From: Pseudomonadaceae bacterium
GTDB lineage: Bacteria > Pseudomonadota > Gammaproteobacteria > Pseudomonadales > Pseudomonadaceae
DNA length: 64,000 nt
Reading direction: 5' to 3'
Assembly (NCBI GenBank): GCA_030602315.1
Contig: JAUVZY010000004.1
Location: 62,001-126,000 of the forward strand
Positions 34,651 through 43,036 of the stretch are shown here, piece after piece (position 1 is the first letter of the stretch; the number at the start of each line of letters is the position of its first letter). Position numbers and translations under genes: made by a program. The notes below the pieces were generated by a model that was not told the origin of the DNA, ran no database searches, and was given only the letters and a program-made list of their open reading frames with translations.

Positions 34651-35577
34651 TCAGGCCAGTGCCTTGAGCTGCGCCTCGAGCTTTTCCTGATCCCGGGCGA
34701 ACAGCCGAATGCCTTCGGCAAGTTTTTCCGTGGCCATCGCATCTTCGTTCAGCTGCCAGCGGAAGGCGGCCTCGTCGAGGTCGATTTTCGCTTCCCCGGC
34801 GTTGCCCGGCTGGAGTCGGCGCGTCAGCGGGCCCTGGTCTTCGGCCAGCTTGCCCAGCAGCTCGGGGCTGATGGTCAGGCGGTCACAGCCGGCCAATGCC
34901 TCGATCTGCCCGGTATTGCGGAAGCTCGCCCCCATCACCACCGTCGCGTAGCGATTGGCCTTGTAGTAGTCGTAGATGCGGCTGACCGACTGGACGCCGG
35001 GGTCTTCGGCGCCGACATAGTCGCGCCCCTCGTTCTTCTTGTACCAGTCGTAGATCCGGCCCACGAACGGCGAGATCAGGAACACGCCGGCTTCGGCGCA
35101 GGCGGCGGCCTGGGCGAAGGAGAACAGAAGCGTCAGGTTGGTCTGGATGCCGGCTTTCTCCAGCTGTTCGGCGGCGCGAATGCCTTCCCAGGTCGCCGCG
35201 ATCTTGATCAGCACGCGCTCGCGGGATACCCCAGCCTGCTCGTAGAGCCCGACCAGGCGCTCGGCGCGCTGCAGGGTAGCGGCGGTGTCGAAGGACAGGC
35301 GCGCATCCACCTCGGTGGAAACCCGCCCCGGAATCAGCTTGAGCACTTCCTGGCCCACGGCCACGGCGAACAGGTCGCAGGCCAGCCCGATATCGCCCTT
35401 GCCGTTGGCCATCGAGGCCTTGAGGTGTTCGGCGTAGCCGGGCAGGGCGGCCGCCTTGAGCAGCAGCGACGGGTTGGTGGTGGCGTCCACCGGCTTCAGG
35501 CGTGCGATTGCCTCCAGGTCGCCGGTATCGGCCACCACGGTGGTGTACTGCTTGAGTTGTTCCAGCTTGGAAGTCAT
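34651..35577 (-). CDS. tal: Transaldolase
   Basis: Pentose phosphate pathway enzyme, TalB type, 308 aa. Family signature [13 protein letters not shown] (about 31-43) and the Schiff-base lysine in [12 protein letters not shown] (about 127-138); C-terminal [16 protein letters not shown] is also typical. It converges with the STAS gene, with 1 bp between the stop codons. Confidence 0.96.
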   Translation of the reverse strand: MTSKLEQLKQYTTVVADTGDLEAIARLKPVDATTNPSLLLKAAALPGYAEHLKASMANGKGDIGLACDLFAVAVGQEVLKLIPGRVSTEVDARLSFDTAATLQRAERLVGLYEQAGVSRERVLIKIAATWEGIRAAEQLEKAGIQTNLTLLFSFAQAAACAEAGVFLISPFVGRIYDWYKKNEGRDYVGAEDPGVQSVSRIYDYYKANRYATVVMGASFRNTGQIEALAGCDRLTISPELLGKLAEDQGPLTRRLQPGNAGEAKIDLDEAAFRWQLNEDAMATEKLAEGIRLFARDQEKLEAQLKALA

Positions 35578-35700
35578 GGCAAGGCTCTGTCCTGTGAGTT
35601 GGCTCGACCTTACCCGAGCCTCAGGCCGCACTCAATCGGCGGGCTCGGGTCAGCCGCTGTTGGATGCCGCAAAGCGCGTCCTGTTCCCGCGGTGCAGCGA

Positions 35701-36663
35701 TCAGCGGCCGTCCAGCAGTTCGATTGCCTGATCGAACAGCGCCAGTGGCTGGTCGGTGCGATGCACGTCTACAGACAGCAGCTGGCGAAAGCGCCGGGCA
35801 CCGGGAAAGCCCTGGGCGAGGCCGAGCACATGGCGGGTGATGTGATGCAGTGAACCGCCTTCGGCCAGATGCGCCTCGACGTAAGGGCGCATGGCCTGCA
35901 GCGCCTGGCTGCGCGTTCGTACAGGCGCTGCGCTGCCGAACAGGCGCTGATCGACTTCCGCCAGCAGATAGGTGTTCTGGTAGGCCTCACGCCCGACCAT
36001 CACCCCATCGAAGGTGGCCAGGTGCGCGGCGCATTCCTCGAGGGTCTTGATGCCGCCGTTGAGAATGATCTCCAGCGCCGGAAAGTCGCGCTTGAGCTGC
36101 GCCGCCACCTCATAGCGAAGCGGTGGAACCTCGCGGTTCTGCTTGGGTGACAGACCCTCGAGAATGGCGATGCGCGCATGCACGGTGAAACTGCGACAGC
36201 CGGCTTCGGCCACCTGGCCGACGAAATCGCAAAGCTCGGCATAGCTGTCACGGCCATTGATGCCGATGCGGTGCTTGACCGTGACATCGATGCTCACCGC
36301 ATCGCGCATCGCCTTGACGCAATCGGCCACCAGCGCCGGATGGCCCATCAGGCAGGCGCCGATCATGTTGTTCTGCACCCGGTCGCTGGGGCAGCCGACG
36401 TTCAGGTTCACCTCGTCATAGCCAGCCTGCTCGGCCAGCCGCGCGCACGCCGCCAGCTCGGCCGGCGCACTGCCGCCCAGCTGCAAGGCCAGCGGATGCT
36501 CGCTCTGGTCATAGCGCAGGAACCGCGCGGCATCGCCATGCAGCAAGGCGCCGGTGGTGACCATTTCGGTGTAGAGCAGGGTATGCCGCGACAACTGGCG
36601 GGCCAGGTAGCGGAAGTGGCGGTCGGTCCACTCCATCATCGGGGCAATGGAAAATCGCCTCAT
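35701..36663 (-). CDS. dusA: tRNA-dihydrouridine synthase A
   Basis: FMN-dependent enzyme reducing uridine 20/20a of the tRNA D-loop. Core: FSIAPMMEWTDRHFRYLAR (about 4-22), LNVGCPSDRVQNN with the catalytic Cys, KHRIGIN and NGGIKTLEE. 320 aa from the ATG at 36663; the GTG at 36687 would add 8 residues (328 aa), and neither start has a good ribosome binding site, so the N-terminus is uncertain. Not in an operon with tal (about 120 bp apart, same strand). Confidence 0.92.
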   Translation of the reverse strand: MRRFSIAPMMEWTDRHFRYLARQLSRHTLLYTEMVTTGALLHGDAARFLRYDQSEHPLALQLGGSAPAELAACARLAEQAGYDEVNLNVGCPSDRVQNNMIGACLMGHPALVADCVKAMRDAVSIDVTVKHRIGINGRDSYAELCDFVGQVAEAGCRSFTVHARIAILEGLSPKQNREVPPLRYEVAAQLKRDFPALEIILNGGIKTLEECAAHLATFDGVMVGREAYQNTYLLAEVDQRLFGSAAPVRTRSQALQAMRPYVEAHLAEGGSLHHITRHVLGLAQGFPGARRFRQLLSVDVHRTDQPLALFDQAIELLDGR

Positions 36664-36779
36664 GTTTAACGCTTTCAAATCAGTCACTTACATGGTGCTC
36701 GTTTTGTTGAGATAAGCGGCTTTCTGCCAAATACTGCACACGAGCGGTGCGATCGGGGCAGTCTGCCGGAATGGTTCTT

Positions 36780-37105
36780 TACGGCGACATTTCCCACTAA
36801 AAGCCCGCCAGACCGCCATCAGCCAGGCATCGATGGCCAGGTCGCTGCACAGCCGTGGCTTCATCTACCGGTCTTCATCTACCCGCTGCCGCTGTGCTTG
36901 CTTGGGGGTTGCTGTGGCGCGCTTTACCCAGGCGTACAGGCTGTGTGCGGGCACGCCCAGACGCTCCGTCACATCGGCAACGCGCAAACCGCGCGCTTGA
37001 CCGCTTCGATCTTGCATTCTCGGGGTAACGCGGGTTGCCCATGGCACCTCCCGATGGGCGTCATTATGAGGCTTGGAGGTGTCTACGGAACCAGGGGTGA
37101 TTCAC
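36780..37105 (-). pseudogene. Degenerate IS3-family (IS51-like) insertion sequence remnant
   Basis: Minus strand reads TGAATCACCCCTGG at 37092-37105, the left end of IS3-family elements, then a GGAG and an ATG at 37042 (MGNPRYPE) as in the OrfA transposase. Frameshifts split OrfA into KIEAVKRA and RGLRVADVTERLGVPAHSLY; the HTH and AWVKRA are recognisable. After a stop follows LCSDLAIDAWLMAVWR, a piece from the middle of the OrfB integrase, so most of OrfB is deleted. No right inverted repeat is visible. The 36664-36779 stretch before dusA shows nothing else. Confidence 0.75.
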
Positions 37106-37146
37106 CGCTTCAGCTGGCGTGCGGGGCAATCAGGGCGGGCTAGGGT

Positions 37147-38613
37147 TCAAAATGACCGGAGAATGCGCCCGAGTACTTCCATCGCCTGTTCGCTACGGGC
37201 GTCCCAGGGGTGGCCGTGGTTGAGGCGGGCACAGTTTCTAAAGCGCTGGGTCGCCGAGAAGATCGGCCCCGGCGCGAGACTGATGCCCTGGGCCAGCGCC
37301 AGTTGCAGCAACTTGAGCGAGTCGACCTGCTCGGGGAATTCGAACCACAAAAAATAGCCGCCGGACGGGCGCGTCACCCGGGTGCTGGCCGGGAAGTGCC
37401 GGGCGGCGGAGGCGAGCATGGCGCCCTGCTGCATCTCCAGCAGGTGCCGCAGCTTGCGCAGGTGGCGGTCATAGCCGCCGTGTTGCAGGTAATCGGCGAT
37501 CGCCGCCTGGGCCGGCACCGAGGGGGAGATGGTGGTCATCAGCTTGAGCCGGCTGATCTGTTCGGCAAAGCGCCCGCCAGCCACCCAGCCGACCCGATAG
37601 CCCGGCGCCAGGCTCTTGGAAAACGAGCCGCAGTGCATCACCAGGCCTTCCTGGTCGTGGCTCTTGACCGGGCGCGGCGGCTCCTTGCCGAAATACAGTT
37701 CGGCGTACACATCGTCCTCGATCAGCGGCACCTGGTGTTGGGCGAGCAGGCGGTAGAGCTGCTGCTTGCGCGGCTCGCTCATCGAGGCGCCGAGCGGGTT
37801 CTGCAGGCTGCTCATGAACCAGCAGGCCTTGATCGGCAGCTGCGCCAGGCGCTCGGCGAGCACTTCCAGCTCGATGCCTTCGCGCGGGTGCACGGGGATT
37901 TCCACGGCCTTGAGCTGCAGGCGCTCGAGCACCTGCAGCGTGGCATAGAAGGCCGGTGCCTCGATGGCCACCAGATCGCCCGGGCGGGTGACCGTCTGCA
38001 GGCACAGGTTCAGCGCCTCCATGGCGCCGTTGGTGATCACCAGTTCCTCCACCGGCAGCATCACGCCGCTGACCATGTAGCGCAGGGCGATCTGCCGGCG
38101 CAGGTTGGGGTTGCCGGCGGTCATGTCGGCGATGACTTCGTGGGCCGGCATGTCCTTGAGGCCGTGCGCCATGGAGCGGGCGAGGCGGGCCAGCGGGAAC
38201 AGCTCGGGGCTGGGGAAGGCCGAGCCGAACGGCACCATCTCGGCATTCTTCAGCGAGCCCAGTACCGAGAACACCAGTTCGCTGACCGCGACATCGGTGA
38301 CGTCGATCGCGTGGCGGCTGGTGCCCGGCTCATGCAGCGGCTGCTTGGCATGCTCGCGCACGAAGTATCCCGACCGCGCGCGGGCCTGGATCAGCCCGCG
38401 GTTTTCCAGCAGGTAATAGGCCTGGAACACGGTGGCCGGGCTGACGCCATAGGTGCGGCTGGCATGACGCACGGAGGGGACCTTTTCGCCGGGCGAGAGC
38501 ACGCCGGTGCGAATGAGTTCGGCGATCTCGTCGGCGAATTTCTCGTAGCGCTTCATCTTGTCCGGGCTGGCAGGGGCGGAGGCTTGCCAGTCTAGCGTGG
38601 TCGCTTCGTTCAT
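37147..38613 (-). CDS. MocR/PdxR-type regulator: GntR winged helix fused to aminotransferase-like domain
   Basis: Transcription factor of 488 aa. N-terminal GntR wHTH (YEKFADEIAELIRTGVLS through GVSPATVFQAYYLLENRGLI), linker, then a class I aminotransferase-fold domain with cofactor lysine in CGSFSKSLAPGYRVGWVAG (about 325-343), NPLGASMSEP and the Asp in IEDDVYAELYFG. Such proteins bind PLP or amino acids and regulate nearby or distant genes. It is on the same strand as ccoG, 68 bp behind it; target not identifiable. The longer frame to 40128 is the ccoG shadow. Confidence 0.93.
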   Translation of the reverse strand: MNEATTLDWQASAPASPDKMKRYEKFADEIAELIRTGVLSPGEKVPSVRHASRTYGVSPATVFQAYYLLENRGLIQARARSGYFVREHAKQPLHEPGTSRHAIDVTDVAVSELVFSVLGSLKNAEMVPFGSAFPSPELFPLARLARSMAHGLKDMPAHEVIADMTAGNPNLRRQIALRYMVSGVMLPVEELVITNGAMEALNLCLQTVTRPGDLVAIEAPAFYATLQVLERLQLKAVEIPVHPREGIELEVLAERLAQLPIKACWFMSSLQNPLGASMSEPRKQQLYRLLAQHQVPLIEDDVYAELYFGKEPPRPVKSHDQEGLVMHCGSFSKSLAPGYRVGWVAGGRFAEQISRLKLMTTISPSVPAQAAIADYLQHGGYDRHLRKLRHLLEMQQGAMLASAARHFPASTRVTRPSGGYFLWFEFPEQVDSLKLLQLALAQGISLAPGPIFSATQRFRNCARLNHGHPWDARSEQAMEVLGRILRSF

Positions 38614-38681
38614 CGCGCGCTCCTGCCGCGGCGCTTGCGCAGGCAAGCGGGCGGCGATGGCCGGGTCGGGAAGGGCGCGCG

Positions 38682-40088
38682 TCAGCGGCGCGGGGCGATG
38701 AAGGTGCTGGAAACGCGGTCCTGCGCGGTCGCGTCGTCCGGGGCGGTGATCGCGAAGCCGATCGCGTGGGTGGTCTGCTCGCTCTCCGCCAGCTGTTTCA
38801 CGCTGTAGGGCACGTTGGCGATCTCGCCCGGGCCGATGCGCAGCACTGTTGGGCCTTGCAGCGCAAAGCCGCTGCCGATCAGCGCGACGTCGTAATGCTG
38901 CACCTGCCGGCTCTTGTTGATGACCTTGAGCGTGTACATGTTCTCGATCTGGCCGTCGCTGTTCTCGCGGTACAGCGTGCGGTCGCGGGTCACGTCGAGC
39001 GACACCAGCGAGCGTGCGTCCAGCGCCCAGACGAAGGCGCCGATCATCGCCAGCAGCGCCACGCCGTAGCCCACCAGCCGTGGCCGCAGCAGCCGGGTGG
39101 CGCGGCCCTGCAGGGCGTGCTCGGAGGTGTAGCGGATCAGGCCGCGGGCATACCCTATCTTGTCCATCACCTCGTTGCAGGCGTCGATGCACGCGCCGCA
39201 GCTGATGCAGTCCAGTTGCAGGCCGTCGCGGATGTCGATGCCGGTGGGGCAGATCTGGATGCACAGCGTGCAGTCGGTGCAATCGCCCAGCCCCTGGGCG
39301 CGCGGATTGCTGTCCTTCTTGCGCGGGCCGCGGGATTCGCCGCGCGCCGCGTCGTAGGCCACATTCAACGTGTCGGCGTCGAACATCACGCTCTGAAAGC
39401 GCGAGTAGGGGCACATGTGCAGGCAGACCTGCTCGCGCAGCCAGCCGGCGTTCAGGTAGGTGGCGGCGGTGAACAGAGCGACCCAGATCACCGGGCCGGC
39501 CTCGGCGTCGAAGGTCAGCAGGCCGGCGGCCAGCTCGCGGACGGGTGTGAAGTAGCCGACGAGGGCGATCGCCGTGGCCAGGCTGATCGCCAGCCACAGC
39601 GCGTGCTTGGCGGTGCGACGCAGCAGCTTGTTCGCCGACCAGGGCGCGGCATCGAGCTTGATGCGCTGGTGGCGGTCGCCCTCGGTGATCTTCTCGGCCC
39701 ACATGAAGATCCACGTCCAGCTGCTCTGCGGGCAGGCGTAACCACACCAGACGCGCCCGGCCAGCACGGTGATGAAGAACAGGCCGAACGCCGCGATGAT
39801 CAGCAGCGCCGAGAGCAGGATGAAGTCCTGCGGCCAGAAGGTGCTGCCGAACACGTGAAACTGGCGCGCGCCCAGATCCCAGAGCACCGCCTGCCGGCCT
39901 TCCCACTCCATCCACGCGGTGCCGAAGAACAGCGCGAACAACAGTCCGCCGAACAGCAGGCGCAGGTTGCGAAAGCGCCCAGCGAAACTGCGGGTGTGGA
40001 TCGCGCCGCCGGCCTGGGCGGGCGTCAGGCGCACCGGCCGGGTGGGGTCGGCGGTCTCGATGATCTGCGTGGGAATGCGTTCGGTCAT
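38682..40088 (-). CDS. ccoG: Cytochrome c oxidase accessory protein CcoG (RdxA/FixG-like)
   Basis: Membrane-bound polyferredoxin needed for cbb3-oxidase copper insertion; 468 aa. Five transmembrane helices (for example LLFGGLLFALFFGTAWM, FILLSALLIIAAFGLFFITV), an FeS region with CTDCTLCIQICPTGIDI and CISCGACIDACNEV (about 260-305), and the C-terminal FixG Ig-like domain (VINKSRQVQHYDV). An ANR box lies 139 bp upstream. No cco structural genes are adjacent, so it stands alone here. Confidence 0.95.
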   Translation of the reverse strand: MTERIPTQIIETADPTRPVRLTPAQAGGAIHTRSFAGRFRNLRLLFGGLLFALFFGTAWMEWEGRQAVLWDLGARQFHVFGSTFWPQDFILLSALLIIAAFGLFFITVLAGRVWCGYACPQSSWTWIFMWAEKITEGDRHQRIKLDAAPWSANKLLRRTAKHALWLAISLATAIALVGYFTPVRELAAGLLTFDAEAGPVIWVALFTAATYLNAGWLREQVCLHMCPYSRFQSVMFDADTLNVAYDAARGESRGPRKKDSNPRAQGLGDCTDCTLCIQICPTGIDIRDGLQLDCISCGACIDACNEVMDKIGYARGLIRYTSEHALQGRATRLLRPRLVGYGVALLAMIGAFVWALDARSLVSLDVTRDRTLYRENSDGQIENMYTLKVINKSRQVQHYDVALIGSGFALQGPTVLRIGPGEIANVPYSVKQLAESEQTTHAIGFAITAPDDATAQDRVSSTFIAPRR

Positions 40089-40226
40089 GACTGGCTCTCG
40101 TCAGGCGGCTTCGGGCAGGCCGAATCATCGGCTGCCGCCTGCGCTGAAAACAGCGCCAGATGGACGAGAAAAAAGCGGATCAGATGCGCCTCGCGCACGC
40201 TTGCCGCAAGCGCCCACCACGCGGCA

Positions 40227-40240
40227 TTGACGTCAATCAA
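40227..40240. promoter_or_regulatory. ANR/FNR box between ccoG and cysI
   Basis: TTGACGTCAATCAA matches TTGAT-N4-ATCAA with one mismatch. It lies 139 bp upstream of ccoG and 147 bp upstream of cysI. Low-oxygen control of ccoG by ANR is known in Pseudomonas; an effect on cysI is not expected. The rest of 40089-40387 holds no gene. Confidence 0.65.
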
Positions 40241-40387
40241 ACGGGCGAGGAAGACGGCCACTGATACGTTTTTTTTGCGCATAACTGAATCTGTTTGTGC
40301 CCGGGCGATGCCGGCATAGTCGCCCCCTGCAAATCGGCAGCGCCGCTGCCGCCACGCCGTGGCCGGCGAATCAGGGGGGAGCCTTGC

Positions 40388-42058
40388 ATGTATCACTACG
40401 ATGAATACGACCGCGCGCTGGTGCACGAGCGGGTCGCGCAGTTTCGCGACCAGGTGCAGCGGCGCATGAGCGGCGAGCTGAGCGAGGAAGAGCTCCTGCC
40501 GCTGCGCCTGCAGAACGGCCTGTACCTGCAAAAGCACGCCTACATGCTGCGCGTGGCCATCCCTTACGGCACGCTCTCCGCCGCGCAGATGCGCACCCTG
40601 GCGCGCATCGCCCGCGAGCATGACCGCGGCTATGGCCACTTCACCACCCGGCAGAACATCCAGTTCAACTGGATCGAACTGGAGCAGGTGCCGGACATCC
40701 TCGCGCTGCTCGCCGAGGTGGACATGCACGCGATCCAGACGTCCGGCAACTGCGTGCGCAACATCACCACCGAAGCCTTCGCCGGGGTAGCCGCCGACGA
40801 GCTGCTCGACCCGCGCCCGCTGGCCGAGATCCTGCGCCAGTGGTCCACGGTGAACCCCGAGTTCCTGTTCCTGCCGCGCAAGTTCAAGATCGCGCTGTGC
40901 TCGGCCGAAGAAGACCGCGCGGCAATCATGATGCACGACATCGGCCTCTACCTTTACCGGGACGCGCAGGGCGAGATGCTCCTGCGGGTGATGGTCGGTG
41001 GCGGGCTCGGGCGCACGCCGATTCTCGGCCAGCAGATCCGCGAGGCACTGCCCTGGCGGCACCTGCTGTCGTACGTCGAGGCGATCCTGCGGGTCTACAA
41101 CCGCTGGGGCCGGCGCGACAACAAGTACAAGGCGCGCATCAAGATCCTGGTCAAGGCGCTGGGCATCGAGGCTTTCGCCGAGGAAGTCGAGCGCGAGTGG
41201 CAGCACATCAAGGAAGGGCCGGCCGAGCTGACCGAGGCCGAGTACCAGCGCGTCGCCAGTGCCTTTCAGCCGCCGCGCTACGAGGCGCTGGCGGACGTCG
41301 ACCTGGGGTTCGGCACGCAGCTGGCCGAGGAGCCGGCGTTCGCCCGCTGGGTCGAGCGCAACGTGCTGGCCCACAAGGTGCCCGGCTACGCCGCGGTGAC
41401 GCTCTCGACCAAGCCCGGGCCCGACGCGCCGCCGGGGGACGTGACCGCCGAGCAGATGGAGGCGCTGGCCGACTGGTCCGAACGTTTCGGCTTCGGCGAG
41501 CTGCGCATCGCCCACGAACAGAACGTGGTACTGCCGGACGTGCGCAAGCGCGACCTGCACGCGCTGTGGCGCGAAGCCGCCGCCCAGGGGCTGGCCACGC
41601 CGAACGTCGGCCTGCTCACCGACATCATCGCCTGCCCGGGCGGCGACTACTGCGCGCTGGCCAACGCCAAGTCGATCCCCATCGCCCAGTCGATCCAGCA
41701 GCGCTTTCTCGACCTCGACTACCTGCACGACCTGGGCGACATCAGCCTGAACATCTCCGGCTGCATGAACGCCTGCGGCCATCGCCACATCGGCAACATC
41801 GGCATCCTCGGCGTGGATAAGAACGGCAGCGAGTGGTACCAGATCACCCTCGGCGGCGCGCAGGGCAAGGCCAGCGCACTGGGCAAGGTGATCGGCCCGT
41901 CGTTCGCCGCCGAGGAAGTGCCGGAGGTGATCGAGCGCATCGTGCAGACCTTCGTGGACTACCGCGAAGCCGACGAGCGCTTCGTCGACACCTTCCAGCG
42001 CATCGGCCTGGAGCCCTTCAAGGAGCGGGTCTACGCCGCCGCGGAGGTCGCGCCATGA
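40388..42058 (+). CDS. cysI: Siroheme-[4Fe-4S] sulfite (nitrite) reductase, hemoprotein
   Basis: Cytoplasmic six-electron reductase of 556 aa, CysI as in Pseudomonas. The cluster/siroheme cysteines are in ACPGGDYCALA (about 415-425) and SGCMNACGHRHIGNIG (about 450-465). N-terminal FTTRQNIQFNWIE and TSGNCVRNI are the ferrite-siroheme core. The longer frame from 40295 is not family-like. Nitrite reductase (NirA-type) homologues share these motifs; the coupling to a DUF934 gene and sulfur-gene context favour sulfite. Its stop overlaps the next ATG by 4 bp. Confidence 0.93.
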   Translation: MYHYDEYDRALVHERVAQFRDQVQRRMSGELSEEELLPLRLQNGLYLQKHAYMLRVAIPYGTLSAAQMRTLARIAREHDRGYGHFTTRQNIQFNWIELEQVPDILALLAEVDMHAIQTSGNCVRNITTEAFAGVAADELLDPRPLAEILRQWSTVNPEFLFLPRKFKIALCSAEEDRAAIMMHDIGLYLYRDAQGEMLLRVMVGGGLGRTPILGQQIREALPWRHLLSYVEAILRVYNRWGRRDNKYKARIKILVKALGIEAFAEEVEREWQHIKEGPAELTEAEYQRVASAFQPPRYEALADVDLGFGTQLAEEPAFARWVERNVLAHKVPGYAAVTLSTKPGPDAPPGDVTAEQMEALADWSERFGFGELRIAHEQNVVLPDVRKRDLHALWREAAAQGLATPNVGLLTDIIACPGGDYCALANAKSIPIAQSIQQRFLDLDYLHDLGDISLNISGCMNACGHRHIGNIGILGVDKNGSEWYQITLGGAQGKASALGKVIGPSFAAEEVPEVIERIVQTFVDYREADERFVDTFQRIGLEPFKERVYAAAEVAP

Positions 42059-42564
42059 GAAACCTGATCCGGCTTGTCGGCGACCAGGCGCAGATCGTCC
42101 ACGACGACCCCTGGCGGCTGGTCCGCGAGGGCGCGGTCGAGCCCACCGCACCGCTGATCCTGCCGCTCGTCGAATGGCCGGCGCAGCAGACGCCCGAAGT
42201 GCTCGCCGGCCGCCAGTCGAGTCCGCACGGCGTGCTGCTGCAACCGGACGATGATCCGGAAGCGTTGCAGCCCCGGCTGGGCGTGCTGCCGCTGATTGCC
42301 ATCGACTTTCCCACCTTCCGCGACGGCCGCGGCTACAGCCAGGCGTACCTGCTGCGCGTGCGCCTGGGCTGGCACGGCGAGCTGCGCGCGGTGGGCGACG
42401 TGCTGCGCGACCAGCTGGCGCACATGCGCCAGTGCGGCTTCGATGCCTTCGCCGTGCGCGAGGACAAGTCCGTCGATGATGCGCTCAAGGGGCTCGCCGG
42501 CATGAGCGTGCTCTACGGCCGCTCGGCCATCGAACCGCGCCCGCTGTTCCGCCGCCGAGGTTGA
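42055..42564 (+). CDS. DUF934 family protein (cysI partner)
   Basis: 169-aa protein of the DUF934 family, which accompanies cysI in many proteobacteria and is presumed to support sulfite/sulfate reduction. Its core is IAIDFPTFRDGRGYSQAYLLR (about 80-100). ATG overlaps the cysI stop (ATGA), so the two are translationally coupled. The role is not known. Confidence 0.88.
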   Translation: MRNLIRLVGDQAQIVHDDPWRLVREGAVEPTAPLILPLVEWPAQQTPEVLAGRQSSPHGVLLQPDDDPEALQPRLGVLPLIAIDFPTFRDGRGYSQAYLLRVRLGWHGELRAVGDVLRDQLAHMRQCGFDAFAVREDKSVDDALKGLAGMSVLYGRSAIEPRPLFRRRG

Positions 42565-42565
42565 A

Positions 42566-42925
42566 ATGCCCGAGCTGCTCAAGGGGCTGACGCTGCTGAT
42601 GCTGCCGGGGCCGATCCTCGGCGTGTTGCTGCTGTTCGGCTGGCTGCTGCTGCGCAGTGAGATCAGCGCGCCGGCCGCCAGCGGCCTGCTCGCCAATCGT
42701 TTTTGCTGGCGTTGCCTGCAGACCAGCAGGCGCTTGATGAAGACATGCTCGGTTTTTCATCGCCGTCCGTGCGACAAATCTGGCGGGATAGCTTCCGACC
42801 CGCATAGCGATCGGCGCCCTTTGCCAGGACATACCAGGATCGCGGCGGTAAATTACCATCCCCGAAACTGCTCGCGCCCATGCGGACCATTTGAGAAGCA
42901 GCCGGCGCTCCTGTTGCGGCTGTAG
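42566..42925 (+). CDS. Possible small membrane protein, 3' end doubtful
   Basis: An ATG 2 bp after the DUF934 stop opens a frame of 119 codons starting MPELLKGLTLLMLPGPILGV, a convincing transmembrane helix with a long Leu run to about residue 29. After about residue 45 the codon usage becomes poor (RFCWRCLQTSRRLMKTC), so only the N-terminal part is credible and the frame may have been broken or extended by chance. Function unknown. Confidence 0.4.
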   Translation: MPELLKGLTLLMLPGPILGVLLLFGWLLLRSEISAPAASGLLANRFCWRCLQTSRRLMKTCSVFHRRPCDKSGGIASDPHSDRRPLPGHTRIAAVNYHPRNCSRPCGPFEKQPALLLRL

Positions 42926-42996
42926 GAGGTCGTCAAGGGAGCGGATCAGGCGAGTCAGTCCTGACCCGTCCGGTAACCTGATAGGGGAGAGGCGGC

Positions 42997-43031
42997 GCCG
43001 GGCTGCGGGCCTGAGAGGCCTGCAGCCCGGC
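42997..43031 (-). terminator. Terminator after the oprB-type porin
   Basis: GCCGGGCTGC and GCAGCCCGGC form a 10-bp stem with an inner GGGCC/GGCCT pairing; it starts 6 bp after the porin stop on the minus strand. No long T-run. Nothing else is visible between the small ORF and the porin. Confidence 0.65.
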
Positions 43032-43036
43032 GTGGC

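Noticed and set aside
36664-36779. Right inverted repeat of the IS remnant
   Set aside because: No match to the left-end TGAATCACCCC was found on this side, so the right border is not called.
40388-42058. Hemoprotein as an assimilatory nitrite reductase (NirA)
   Set aside because: Motifs cannot separate it from CysI; the DUF934 partner favours sulfite reduction, so nitrite is only mentioned as a possibility.
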